Source of the DNA: Ulva prolifera
Taxonomy: Eukaryota > Chlorophyta > Ulvophyceae > Ulvales > Ulvaceae
Length of the DNA: 64,000 nucleotides
Assembly: GCA_023078555.1 (NCBI GenBank)
Contig: CM041203.1
Location: 3,577,981-3,641,980 of the forward strand
Direction of reading: 5' to 3'
Each line of letters starts with the position of its first letter. Position 1 is the stretch's first letter. The position numbers were made by a program, and so were the translations under genes. The notes under the pieces are model-generated. The model saw only the letters and a program-made list of their open reading frames with translations. It ran no database searches and was not told the origin of the DNA. Shown here one piece after another: positions 25,701 through 38,007 of the stretch.

Positions 25701-28700
25701 TTCGTGCTCTTCTCTTGCTGCCGCCCCCACTGGCAAACGTCGTGTGTCAGTCAATGGTGGCTGGACTCGGGAATCGCTTGTTTTCCCGAATGTGGGGTTT
25801 TTGTGGACTGGTACCGATCTCGGGGAAGGATGCGGACTGATGGGCCGACTGATCATCGATAGTGTAAACCCACATCTAGTTGCAAATGCCAAGTTCAGAG
25901 CGTGCGGTCGGATGTAGTATCGCAAGAGAACCTGCGCAAGGCGTGGGAGAGCTCGCATCGGTGCACCAAGGAGGACTGGATGGAGTGGATACGGCGGCTG
26001 AGCGTTGAGCTGCTGGCACATTCATCGTCTGCCGCACTCCGCTCGTGCCATCAGCTCGCCCGGATCCAACCCAGCATGGCGCGCGAGCTCTTCTCGGTGG
26101 GATTCGTGTCCTGCTGGCTTGAGATTGACGAGGCGAGCCAGCAGGAGCTTGTGCGCAGCCTCGAGGCGGCGCTGGTGAGCCCTTCAATTCCACCAGAGAT
26201 TGTGACTGCGCTCCTCAATCTGGCGGAGTTCATGGAGCACAACGAGCGGCCGCTACCGCTCGACTCCCGTACACTCGGCGCACTTGCTGAGAAGTGCCAT
26301 GCCTACGCAAAGGTGCGACCTGCTAGAGATTCTGTCACCGATGTATGCACGGCTTTGGATGCAGTTTGAGTCGGCCTGTTTTCAGTGCAAGCATCCGTGA
26401 GTGTCATGTGCCCACACGCAAGACCTTGCTCCGCAGTGTGTGGGGCAGGCCTGGTGCTGAACAGCCTGTCAACAAGATCGACAGATTGGTGCTCTGAGCG
26501 TAAAGTTGTTTCTTGAAGATTGTGCTTTTGCGATAGCACAGCTTTCAACAGTGAACACACGTGTCCGCAGGCATTGCACTACAAGGAGCTGGAGTACCTG
26601 CAGAGTCCACTGACAGCTGCAGAGTCGCTGGTGCACATCTGCAACCAGCTGCGGCTGCCTGATGCTGCACAGGGTATCCTCAACTACACCATGGCCAACG
26701 TGCCGGGTGCCGCCGAGAAGATCAGTGCCAACTGGTACGAGAAGCTGTGCATGTACAGCACATCTCTGGGGCTTTATCGCAAGCAGCTCGACGTGCGCCC
26801 CGTTCATGCACTTCTGTTGACAGCCTGTAGCTACAAATGCACCCGCCCGGCTCAGATTACGCGAGTCAGTCTGTTCAACAGCCTTCTGCCCACTCATCTG
26901 TGTCAGGCTCCCATCGGCTGCTTCATCTGCCTCCGAAGCAGCGTCTGCACCACCATGCATGCTCGTTGCAATGGGTCTCTCCAGCTTGCCATGCGCATGT
27001 CCCACGTCCTTGGACGAGCGACTGCTGCCACAGCTGGAGGTGGTGCAGGCGTGCCACCGGCACACGCCTGCGCACTGGGAGAGCATGACGGGCGTGATGC
27101 GATGTCTTGCGTCTATCGGTGACTGGGAGCAGCTGCTCTTGACGTGCCGTGAGGAGTGGTCGCACGCCGACATGGTCAAGCGGCAGGAGATGAGCGCCCT
27201 TGCAGCGCACGCGGCGTGGCACATGTCAGAGTGGAAGAGCATGGCCAAGTTTGTCGACGCGATGGAAACGTCATCGGGCCGCGACAGTGCGAGCAGCACC
27301 GGCTCCATCCTGCGCGCGGTGCTCGCCATCCAGCGTGGCAAGCCCTCCGGCAACTTCTCCAACGCCCTGGATCACATCCAGCGCACCCGGTGCGTCGACT
27401 TGGCAGCCGGCTGCCCTGCTCAAAAGCGTACCTGCTGCGTCCGTTGAACGTCATCCAAGGAGCAGCTGCATCGTGAAATGAGTTTTTGCCTGGTATGGAG
27501 GCAGATGTGATTGCAGGGGCCATGTTCTGTGTGCAAGCAATGTCGATTCAAGCATGTTGCAGCTGCGGCTGGGAGGATTTCCATTGTGCAGGGAGCTGCT
27601 GGCGGTTGAGCTTGCAGCGCTGGTCGGGGAGAGCTATGACCGCGCCTACCCGGACATCGTGCGCGCCCAACAGTGCACAGAGCTGAAAGAGGTCGTGGAA
27701 TACATTCGTGCGGAGCACCTCGTGAAGCGGCACATTGGCAAGGGCGACCCTGGCGACAAGGAGTCGGTGGAAGACGAGGTGGAGGCTGCGCGTGCACGCA
27801 TGAAGCTGATGCGCGAGGAGTGGCGCATGCGGCTGCTAGGTGCGGAGCGGAGCGTGGACACATGGACGCAGCTGCTTGCGGTGCGGCGGCTGGTGGTGCC
27901 GCCAACGGAGGATGCGGACGTGTACGTGAAGTACGCGGTGATGTGCCGGAAGGAGGGCCGGGAGCAGTACGGCTGGCGCACGCTGACGCAGCTGCTTGGC
28001 TATGACCCGATGCTGATCCCGACCGGGGAGGCCGGCTACGGCGCTGGCTCGCCGAATCCCATGGTGCGCGCACTTTCTCCGGGTGGATGGGTAGTGTGCC
28101 TGGGTGCACGCGCTTATGTAGCTGGGCTCAGAGTAGGCAAGGAACACTGGCATGCAGGATAGAGTGCAGCTGTGATCTGCCTTGAAGGGTGTTTGTGCAC
28201 AGGTGGATCATGTGTGAGAGTGCACAAGCTGTCTCTAGACGCTGTACGTCAGCTGTGATAGCATGAGTGTGTCACAGACTCACCACTGCCAATCGCTCCA
28301 CGGCAGTTGTGCATACCACATAGAGCTCCATAATCACAGCTCAGTGCATCAAGTATAAACAAAGCGGCAGGCTCGGCAAAGCATGACAAATGCGTACAGG
28401 TGATGCTGTATTGTTTGAAGCACCAGTGGTCGATCAACCCGAAGATGAGCATGAAGATCGAAATCATCGATCGCGCCACACAGCTGATCCACGAGCTCAG
28501 CGCAGATGCGGACAAGGCGCAGCTTGACAGCGGCCTCAGCTTGCCGCGCTTCACCATTGCCTCCTCGCTCATCCACACCGCCAACACGCAGGCGCGCACG
28601 GGTGGCGCTGCCCGTGCCGGCGGCGCGTGGAGCCTCAGTGTGACAGAGGCTGCGCAGGAGGCTCTGCTCCCTGCAGAAACACCCGAGGCGCCGTCGTCAG

Positions 28701-31700
28701 TCATCAAGCTGGCGGACCTGACGCTTGCAAACAAGCCGTCACTGATCGCGAAGGCGTACTTCTGCCTTGCGCAGTGGAAGAGCCAGGTGGCAAAGGAGCT
28801 GTCTCAGGAGACGGCAGATGAGATCAACGAGGTGTTTGAGCTCGCGACGCAACGCGCTCCGGCGTGGGGGAAGCTGTGGCACAAGCAGGGCATCTTCAAC
28901 ATGCTCGTGCTGCGGGAGTGGATCGCTACAAACCGTCGGCCGCTGCAGGACTGCACCTACATCATATCTACATCTGTCATGGCGTTCTTCAAGTCGGTCA
29001 CGATGCACAACCCTGGAAGCCGCCACGAGACGCTCCAGGTGTGCCTGCTTCGCCTGCAGTGCTGTAAGATATTCTCATGGATCCGAAGCTGTCCATGGAG
29101 TCATCAGGAAGTCTCAAGTACTAGCAAGCTGCGCTTTGCATTGGTGGGACGGTGAAGTGTCTGCAATGTACAATGCCGTTGGAGCAAGTCCAAATGTTGA
29201 TGCCGATGAAGCCTGCTGATGTGGTGGTTTCTGCTAGTGGTTGTTCAAGTGCTCATGAACACTCTGTCCCCATGTCTATGCAAATGGCTCAGAGGGGCGC
29301 TCTATTGTTGCACGCGCCATATATCGCGCATTGTCACCTCACAGCCCATCACGACAGCGCATGTGGGCCTGCAGGACGTGCTGAGGCTGCTGACGCTGTG
29401 GTACCGGTATGGGGCATTTGATGACGTGCATGCGGAGCTTGAGCGCGGCTTCAAGACAGTGCCGGTGGACACGTGGCTTGTGGCCATCCCGCAGCTGATG
29501 GCGCGCATTCACGTCGAAGACGCGTTCATTGTCAAGCCCCTGAAGGACCTGCTGGTCAAGATCGGCCGCATCCACCCCGAGGCGCTGATGCACCCCTTGC
29601 TGGTGCGCTTCTCATGCAGACTCTCGCCAGCACACACATGTACTGGAGAAACGCCCGAACCAGGCATCACTCCATGCCCACAAGGGTATGAGCCTCGACA
29701 CTGCTGGACAGTGTTGGAGAACGCAACTATTCGCCATCAGTAATGGCCAAGCCACCCAATCCGAATGCCGTCTATTGTCTTTGAAGGGTGTTACCAAGCA
29801 TGAAGTGGCGGTGCCGCCTCTGGGGTGCTGGCGGCAGCTCTGTTGGGGCAGTGGCCGCGCAGCTGTGGTTCTTTGCTGTGCGAAGAGGAGAGCATTGTTT
29901 AATGTGGATGGGCGCCCTTGTAGGTCGCTACCCGCTCCGCGAACAATGCCCGGCAGCAGAATGCTCAGGCTGTGCTCGCCGAGATCACAGGCCACAGCTC
30001 GAACCTCGTCAATCAGACGAAGCTCGTCAGTGAGGAGCTCATCCGCATCGCCATCCTGTGGCACGAGCAGTGGCACGAGGCACTGGAGGAGGCGTCACGG
30101 CTATACTTTGGCGAGCAGGATGTGGAGGGCATGCTCCACACGCTGCTGCCTCTGCATGCGAAGCTCAATGCCGTCCTGGCGACCAGCCCGCCCGGCGAGA
30201 CCCGGTCAGAGAAGCTCTTCAAGATGGTGTGCTGGCTCCCTCTCACCTGATCTCTCCCTGTTGCCATCGGTAGCACCCGCACATAGATGCGCCGCCGCAG
30301 TTTATGAATTTTGGAAATGACACGGCGCGTGCGCACACATGCTGATGCTTGGGCACGTACCAATTGTAATCGTGTCTCTCAGCTGCAACACACGGATATG
30401 TTAGCAGGCCACATCCCCATGTGTGGGGCCACGCTTCTCATGCAAGCATGGCCATGCAGACGTATGGCAATGACCTCGCGGAGGCGTACAAATGGTGCAC
30501 CAAGTACCAGGACACCCGCCGCGAAGCCGACCTGCATCAGGCGTGGGACCTCTACTACCACATCTTCCGGCGGATCAACAAGAACCTGCCGACCGTGCAC
30601 TCGCTGGACCTCAAGAACGTGTCCACCATCCTGTACAACGCCCGCGACCTGCAGCTCGCCGTCCCGGGCACCTACGTTGCCGGGGACCCCGTGACCACTA
30701 TCCAGCGCTTCTCCCAGACGCTGCAGGTGCGCCAGCTCGCCACTAGGGGGGTCTCTGCGTTCATGCGTTGCTCAGTCTATCCTTGGGAGTGGTGGTAAAC
30801 GGCAAGGCCTCTGCGTCCTGCTGTGCCTCACTGCCAACTGCCTGGCATTGTGAACATGTGCTGTAGTGCTTTCACGGCAGGTATTGAGCATGATCTGGCG
30901 GGCGTGAGGGCCATGGGTAGCGACAATGCTGGCCAGTGCAGAATTCTTGCTCCTGTGACACATGTGTGCGACTCTGTGTGCTATTCAGTGGTCACACTAC
31001 CGACCGTCCGGTCTAGCCCACAAGGTCACACCCATCCGGCAGCGCAAACCCGTCCGCCAACATGCCGCTACGCCGCCTGCAGGTGATCCAGTCCAAGCAG
31101 CGGCCGCGCAAGCTCACCATCATCGGCAGCAACGGCTGCGAATTCCAATTTCTGCTCAAGGGACATGAGGACTTGCGACAGGACGAGCGTGTGATGCAGC
31201 TGTTTGGCCTCGTGAACAACCTCCTCGCAGAGTGCCGCGAGACAGCGGAGCGGGACTTGTCGATTGCGCGTTATGCCGTCATCCCGCTGTCACCCAACTC
31301 GGGTCTCATTGGCTGGGTCCGCAACTGTGACACGATGCATGCGCTCATCCGGGAGTACCGGGAGTCACGCCATATCGCGCTCAATGCGGAGCACCGCATC
31401 ATGCAGAGTGCCGCGCCAAACTACGACCAGATGATGGTCATCCAGAAGGTCGAGGTGTTTGAGGACGCCCTGGAGCGCACCTCTGGGGATGATCTCCACA
31501 AGGTCTGCACTCCGAGCCACCATCTCCCAGAATGTCAGCGAGGAGTGTTGTTTGCCGCCACATGCAGTGCATCATGCATTCATTCCATGAATGAGGCTTT
31601 GCAGGCAAATTCTATGCCAGCCCACACGTACGGATGTTGATGGGTGTAGGATATCTGCTGGTAGAGTCCAGCCAGCCTTTGGTGCAGTGCTAGCACTATT

Positions 31701-32839
31701 GGGGTGATCGGATAGCGATCATAAATCGTGCATGTTGGCGCACCTGCCTGCTGTGTGTCCCTGGCGGACTGACTCGCGGTGTGTATGTGCAGGTGCTGTG
31801 GCTCAAGAGCCGGAACAGTGAGGTGTGGCTGGACCGGCGCACAAACTACACCCGCTCGACAGCTGTCATGTCGATGGCCGGGTACGTGCTGGGCTTGGGT
31901 GACCGCCACCCGTCCAACCTCATGCTGGACCGCTACTCTGGGAAGCTCGTGCACATCGACTTTGGCGACTGCTTCGAGGCATCGATGACCCGTGAGAAGT
32001 ACCCTGAAAAGGTGCCCTTCCGGCTGACGCGGATGATGGTCAAGGCGATGGAGGTGTCCGGCACAGAGGGCAGCTTTAGCAAGACCTGCGTGCTGACAAT
32101 GGGCGTGCTGCGGGAGGAGAAGGTCTCCGTCATGGCAATGCTTGAGGCATTTGTGTTTGACCCGCTGATCAACTGGAGGCTGCTGCAGAGTCGGCCAGCG
32201 CAGGTGCGGGCCGGACAGAGTGAACAGTGCACTGACATGCGGACACTGGTGGCAGGGCTGGTGTAGCGTATTTGTGGTGTGAATGGGGAATTGTTGTACA
32301 GGTGCCGCAAGCGCAAGGGCAGGCAGTCCACTCTTCTCCTTCTGTTACGATGGATGCAGCCAGCGATAACGCCATGAATCAGCACACAACCACAGAACAT
32401 CTTAGTCAGGTGTGCATTCAACTGTGCATTTGCCACTAATAGCCACATCCCTATATGCTGTCTTCGTTACGCCAAGGCTGCTGTGGAGGGCATTGACGTT
32501 TTCGTAGCAGTCCGTTTGGCTGTGCATTGTTTGTGGATATGGCCAGGTGTAGGCCTTTCCATATGATTTCAAGTCTAGCATTGATCTCAAGTGCACTCCG
32601 CTCTTGTGTAGTTTGTGGCGATCGCCCAAGCCGGTGCTCAAGCTGGAGTCAGCAAGGAGCTGATGGACAAAGCACAAGATGTAATGATTCGGATGCTCAA
32701 CAAGTTGGAAGGGAAGGACTTCAGATCGGACCGCTCTGTAGCACTCACGCTGCAAGAGCAGGTACAAAAGCTGATTCTGCGAGCCACAAGCAATGAGCTG
32801 CTGTGTCAGTCTTATATTGGCTGGTGTCCCTTCTGGTGA
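19789..32839 (+). CDS. TOR: TOR, target-of-rapamycin Ser/Thr kinase (PIKK family, multi-exon)
   Basis: TOR is the PI3K-related kinase that links nutrients to growth. The start is taken at the ATG at 19789-19791. Exon 1 ends at 19997 (GT donor) and joins an exon beginning AACGATGC after TGCAG, giving the family motif [23 protein letters not shown] repeats follow, including [26 protein letters not shown] (about 20615), [13 protein letters not shown] (about 23110) and [17 protein letters not shown] (about 25260). The FAT domain starts at about 25920 ([20 protein letters not shown]). The FRB domain is split across exons at about 30000-30230 ([20 protein letters not shown]) and 30450-30740 ([12 protein letters not shown]). 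The kinase domain spans 31080-31500 ([18 protein letters not shown]) and 31790-32205, with the catalytic loop GLGDRHPSN and metal-binding IDFGDCFE. The last exon, from 32613, is the FATC domain and ends [13 protein letters not shown] (SYIGWCPFW) with TGA at 32837-32839. All catalytic motifs are intact. Several small exons in the HEAT region are not placed exactly. Confidence 0.95.
21115..21233 (+). repeat. Two-copy tandem repeat in a TOR intron
   Basis: Both copies contain GCGCTCACCATGCATGCA followed by ATACTTTGATGAGCGCTGGG. The units start at 21115 and 21183 and are about 62-68 bases apart, with a small indel in the middle. They lie in the intron before the exon at about 21414. Confidence 0.8.
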
Positions 32840-35106
32840 AAACCAGTTACGCGGAGCTCAGCAGGCTGGATGCAGCGCACACTGCAAGCACATTCAATTG
32901 TTGCCCTCCGTTCTGCCCAGGATATCATTGAATTCGCAATCTGTTGTTCAACACATTCGATAGACCTCGATTGTACATGAGAAACACATCCGCACTGTGT
33001 AACAACGTGGATGCTGCGAAGCACTGGCCGTGTGCCGTGATCACCGGTCTGTCATAACGGGAACTCCGATTCAGACCCGTTGTCAAGACTTGGGCATCGC
33101 TAAGACGGTCTGAAGGTGCTGACATAATTGCCATCACGTGCATCAGGGTGATCTGGGGCGACTGCTGCTTATGACAGAACATCTGGGAGGCAAGTGCGCC
33201 TAATCTTGCTGCAATGATCTGGCAATGTGGAACGATCTTTGACCAAATGACAACAAACGCCTTCCTTCAAAACCAATGCATGTGGTTGAAGTGCTTGGCC
33301 GCCAGCCAGCGAGCCTGCATGCACGGGCAACAGAGTACGCTTGCATGCTGAAGCTGCTGGGGTCTGTCATACGATGATGTCACTTAACATCGCACAATTG
33401 CCAGCCAAACAACCTTCAGCTGTACAGGGTGCTGCACATCTCAGCTGCCTCTGCGGGAAAGCGCTGCACAGCGAAGCCAGCCTGACCAGCTGATCTCTGT
33501 TGGCAGGCAAAGACCTTCATAGCAACCATTCAGCCTGCGCTCGCTCTATCTGATTGGCATCGGAAGCAAACTATGGCACGGCTGCTTGTAGGCTAGCCAG
33601 TAGCTGAGCATCACCCACATGACCACCCGATGCAGGTCAAGGGTAGCCAAAAGACCTCGACATCACGATCCAGGATGGCACTCATGATTGGGGGGGAGGC
33701 GAAGAGGCACTTTTACATTTCCTGATGTCTGCAGGTACTACCTGGAGTTGCGGTGCAGTGTGCATTCGGGTGGTGATGGCGTGGGTCGTTATCATTTTCC
33801 CATTTTTTATCGGGCAATCATTGATGCTGTGAAGGGCGGCTGGCTTGCTGTGGTTCATGTCGAAAGCTCTAGCAGGAGGACAGCCGCTCGTGTGCACGGA
33901 TGCACAGTACTGTTAGGTAGCCCTGTATGTCTCCCTGATCTTCTACGCGGCTTTCTGCACTTGAGATGCTTCTCTGAAGCCTCTGCGATTGGCTGATGCT
34001 CCTCGGTGCCCTGCTGAACCCCGGTCGGTGCAACCCAGCTCTGTCCATCCTACAGCAGTTTACATGTAATGCAAATGGCTCAAAAATTTCAAACTAGCTT
34101 GCTGGTCCAGTCACATGGTCTGCCAGACACATAAGGGCCAACCTCTGATGTGTGGCCAACTGCAGTTTTTTGTTTGCAAGACTTCAGCAGACGGCGCTGA
34201 TTGTCTTCCTGATGCCTCATGTCTATCTCATTGCTCTGAGCAAGTCCCAGGTGAATGGTGCAGTGGCAGACCGACTGTGCACCAGAATTGCTCAAAGATA
34301 TACGGAGTACTGGCAATGTAGAGGAAGCGCCTGATCAAGAATAATCTGTATTGCTTCCGCAGGCAGCATCTGCCATGGGCATCTGTGTCCTAGCCTCGTG
34401 TGGCGTCCCATCAGCATTGCCATCCGCCGATCTCGAATTTCGTGACGTCGCAGCAGCTGCCAGTGCCGGCACATGTCTGCGCATTCTTCCAGAGGAAGAC
34501 TGGGATAAACGTCTCGATTGACACTCACAGTTCGGATCCATGGGGCATGGCATGTGATCAAACCCTGAAGTTCCTGGAGCAGAGGTTTGGTCTGCAGAGG
34601 AAGCTGCGGCGACAAGTGTGAGCATGAATACATAAAAGCATGTGTTGGACCCTGAACCAGAGCGAGCATTCAAGCTACGATGTGAATCCTCGAGATGTTG
34701 ATGGCATGCAAGACACGCTGCTGAATTCAGGACCTCACCTCCATGACTGGTTTTGGAATGGGGGGTGGCGGCCAGCGCATTGCCTGCTGTGCCTCCTGAC
34801 GGTCTATTTGGAACTGTAATGTCAGCGCTTGCAAAGTCACACATCCCTTCAGCGCGCTCAGCAAACATGTCAAAGCCGCCATGGTTGCCGTTCCTTTTAC
34901 TCCCTCCCATGCAATGGGCTTCATGATGCCGACGCAGATCGTATGATACCTGCTTCCGATGACGTGCTCAGCCAGGCACATCAATGTGGGCCCATCCGTG
35001 CCCATCACATACAGTACTGGTCCTGCAGCACAGATTCACAGCTCACACCGCGCTTGTCAAAGCGACCATGGACGGGATTGAGGTTCAGTGTCATGAGATC
35101 ACGAAG
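32840..35106. other. Unassigned stretch downstream of TOR; possible exons not assigned
   Basis: No family was recognised. Some + strand stretches look protein-like and sit after TGCAG- or CAG-type acceptors: one around 33735, a hydrophobic one at 34185-34240 (TALIVFLMPHVYLIALSKSQ), one at 34400-34620 ending FLEQRFGLQRKLRRQ, and one around 34830-34940. The minus strand over 34335-35008 is also open. The evidence is not enough to choose a strand or model. Confidence 0.35.
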
Positions 35107-35703
35107 TCACGAAGTCATACAAAGACCGGATGCCAGCTCTGCACCTTCTGCTGCTTGGACGCCTGGAACAGGCGTAGCTGGCTGTGGATCCGAAGTGTCG
35201 GCGTTCGAAGCTATTTGATGGACATGTGTAGGGACTGTGGCTCCCACGCAGTCGCCCGCAATTTGCATGTCTAGCGGAATCTGATCGCGCAAGCGTTGGG
35301 ACGATGCAGCAACGCCGATAGCTTCTGCATTCCCGCGTGCGACTTCCTCAATCCGGCGTCTAGCTTCTTGTAGGTTATTGATGTTAGATAAGTATTTGAA
35401 AATTTTTATGTACACGTCTCCCGTACCAACGACCGCGGCCAGCCGTGACGGAAGATCAGACCAAAGTGATTCAAGGGACGCTCTATCTGATTTCGAAAGA
35501 GACCTATTTTCACACAGTTCAGGTTCATGACTTTGCTGCATAAGCGCTCGTTTTTTATGCCGACGTCCATCGATGTGCTGCGCCCAACCACTGGGGTCGA
35601 CGTGGCAGCCACAGCAGTCGCAACGTCTATGTTTGTTAAAAGAACTAGTCCCTCGCTTGAGCATCCCCATACTTGAAATATGAGCACTTTCGACGAACAG
35701 CAA
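35107..35703 (-). CDS. U1/matrin-type zinc-finger protein, otherwise unrecognised
   Basis: The clearest feature is a C2H2 finger of U1/matrin spacing near residues 28-50 (CDCCGCHVDPSGWAQHIDGR, then RHKKR). This class usually binds RNA or occurs in splicing and RNA-processing factors. The finger is followed by a Lys/Arg/Ser-rich segment, a helical part (ARRRIEEVARGNAEAIGV) and a Pro/Ala-rich tail before the stop near 35107. The start codon is uncertain: the frame is open from 35703, but a 5' exon could lie upstream. No partner domain is visible. The two nearest recognised features are a LINE relic and microsatellites, so a mobile-element origin cannot be excluded. Confidence 0.45.
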   Translation of the reverse strand: MLFVESAHISSMGMLKRGTSSFNKHRRCDCCGCHVDPSGWAQHIDGRRHKKRALMQQSHEPELCENRSLSKSDRASLESLWSDLPSRLAAVVGTGDVYIKIFKYLSNINNLQEARRRIEEVARGNAEAIGVAASSQRLRDQIPLDMQIAGDCVGATVPTHVHQIASNADTSDPQPATPVPGVQAAEGAELASGLCMTS

Positions 35704-36107
35704 TTAAGCTCAATAGATCTAACATGCAATGTAGAGTGTTCTTCTGCGCGAATGATGGTGCCGAATTCGTCGTCGGAAGGCAGCATGTCGGGTTGGTGAA
35801 GCGGTACAACATTCGCTGGTAGTGCCTGCCCTCGCCATCGATCTATGCAGACCGTAGAAGTCAGTATGGCAAAAAGGTCGAGCGGAGGTCGGTGTGGCGT
35901 ACGGGGACTCTGACACTGTGGGACCCAGTGGGACATCGCGCCTCACCCACACGGGAATACATGTCAGTACCCGGAGGGGCTGACTATACAAGGAATATCT
36001 CTATATCGAGCTGTGGCTATATGTTGTGGCAGCAGCCAGTACGCTAGCACTATCATCAAATCATGACCTGGCCTGCATAAAAATGGGGGAGAAAAACACG
36101 CTCGACA

Positions 36108-36122
36108 CCCCCCCCCCCCCCC
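36108..36122. repeat. Poly-C tract (15 C)
   Basis: An uninterrupted C run of 15 bases. Confidence 0.9.
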
Positions 36123-36381
36123 TCCGCCTCAGCAATCTGAGGGGGATGGGTAGATCACAAACAAATGCACCATTGATCTGAGCACATCCAGCCGCCACAG
36201 CATCATGCGCAGGATGCCGACAAAAGAGTGCACGCCACATCCTGTCAGCAGCCCAAGCATGTATAGCGCAGCGATCGCTGAAGACTCTGTGGCACCGCCA
36301 CACACCTACACAGAGATTTCAAACAGGCTGGCAGGTGACGGCGCTGCTGTGTTGCTATGCCGCTCGGGGCTACTCTGAATG

Positions 36382-36578
<197 letters not shown>

Positions 36579-37095
36579 TGTGCGTGCACGCGCTCATCGG
36601 TCAGTGACGCAGCGCCCCTGGATCGTGTGGTGGCCGCCCCCACTTGTGCCCAGTGTGTGCCAAACTGCTGCCATCACACGTCCTCGAGAGCGAGCCCTCC
36701 TAGCTCCTTTGAAAAGAAGCTGAGGAGCAAGATCGGCCGCATACTGCGTCCTTGGACGAACGCATGCGTCTGCAGAAGCCCCTGTATTGCAATGCACCCT
36801 CGCAGCAGCTTTTGCAGCAACAAGCAGGACATCATCACTCCCGTGTCCCTGCTGTCTATGCGCAACAGTGCAAATGTTCGCCACAGGGCATAGATGCACC
36901 TTCCTGGGCCAGCCATAGTGTGCTAAATCATTTCTATAGCACGCCCTCGCAAACTTAGCGTGCTATGGGACCGCTGGATTGATCGTCGAAGCTGTGTCCA
37001 TGTAGCACCATCTATTGCACGCATCCAAACCTGGTCCGGGACCGAGCATAGCTCAATGGGACATCCTGAGGGGCTCAGAAGCCACATACATACAT

Positions 37096-37535
37096 ACATA
37101 TGGGAGACATCATGTTTGTGCCGCCTGATAGCCCTTTGTACACAGGGGATGTGTCGTTTGTGAACCCCTCTGCGGGTACCTATTGCAGCGCAGCGGCTCG
37201 GGAGGATGGGTCCGCTGCGGCGGTGCGGGATGCGCAGAAACGCAATGCATATCGTGCGTATGACTCTGATGCGTATGGTTTTGGGCCACTGGCGCATGAG
37301 ACACATGGTGGGTTGGTTGGGGCGGCCTGCTATGGCACATTTGAATCAGGTACCTAACGTTGCGTCTCGGTGTGGTACGGTGGACCATGGCGGGTTTGTG
37401 ACGGATGCTTTGCGCCGTTTGAGTGTGGCGTTGTGCAAAGGGAATGTTTATGTGCTCCGTGCGGGGCTTCATGCTGTGGCAGGTATTGCCGGTAGGGCTG
37501 TGATGCTAGGTCTTTCTTTTCTTGTCCTATGAGTG
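37096..37535 (+). mobile_element. LINE-type retrotransposon relic (C-terminal end of the RT polyprotein)
   Basis: The frame at 37100-37355 reads AAVRDAQKRNAYRAYDSDAYG then GPLAHETHGGLVG, the layout seen after the reverse transcriptase in many plant and algal LINEs (R.KY...... F.P.A.ET.G.LG). The next frame (37330-37532) continues the match with TVDHGGFVTDALRRLSVALC then KGNVYVLRAG, so there is at least one frameshift near 37340. The reverse transcriptase and endonuclease parts are absent, as expected of a 5'-truncated, decayed copy. Confidence 0.6.
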
Positions 37536-38007
37536 ATCCCCGCGGTACTTGGGGCACCTCAGCCAGAATATTGTAGTGCGACTGGCGCTTGGAGCCAGGC
37601 ATTCAGCACTACACAGAGCGGGATTCGAGCTGGGGACCAGTGAACTTCAATCCACTCCTTGACGGGGAGGATCCTTGTGAAAACATTGCATATGTCACCA
37701 GACGACGGCCACCGATCGCAAAGGTAGGTGCATGGTCGGCAGGCCCAACAAGAAATGTATGACCAGTGGCTTGACCTGGGAGCACATGATGCAGAACTCT
37801 ACGACTGCATGCTCAACATAGATCTTCGTCAAGGGCATGCACAAGCGATATATTTCAATCCGATTACACCATCAGCGCTGGCCAAAATATCCGAGTATAT
37901 TCACATTATACAGGGTATATTTTCCTGGCAACATAGGGACTTCGAAGAGATTTAAGGGCTCAAAGGGGCGCCATGCCACTTGGCCAGCAGCCAGTAACAA
38001 TTGTGGG
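37536..38007. other. No supported gene
   Basis: One + strand stretch near 37595-37725 reads TERDSSWGPVNFNPLLDGED and ends at a GTAGGT donor-like site. It may be an isolated exon or a remnant, and nothing around it supports a full gene. Confidence 0.35.

Noticed and set aside
32402-32767. Minus-strand ORF of 121 codons across the TOR FATC region
   Set aside because: It is a shadow of the conserved FATC exon and an intron on the + strand.
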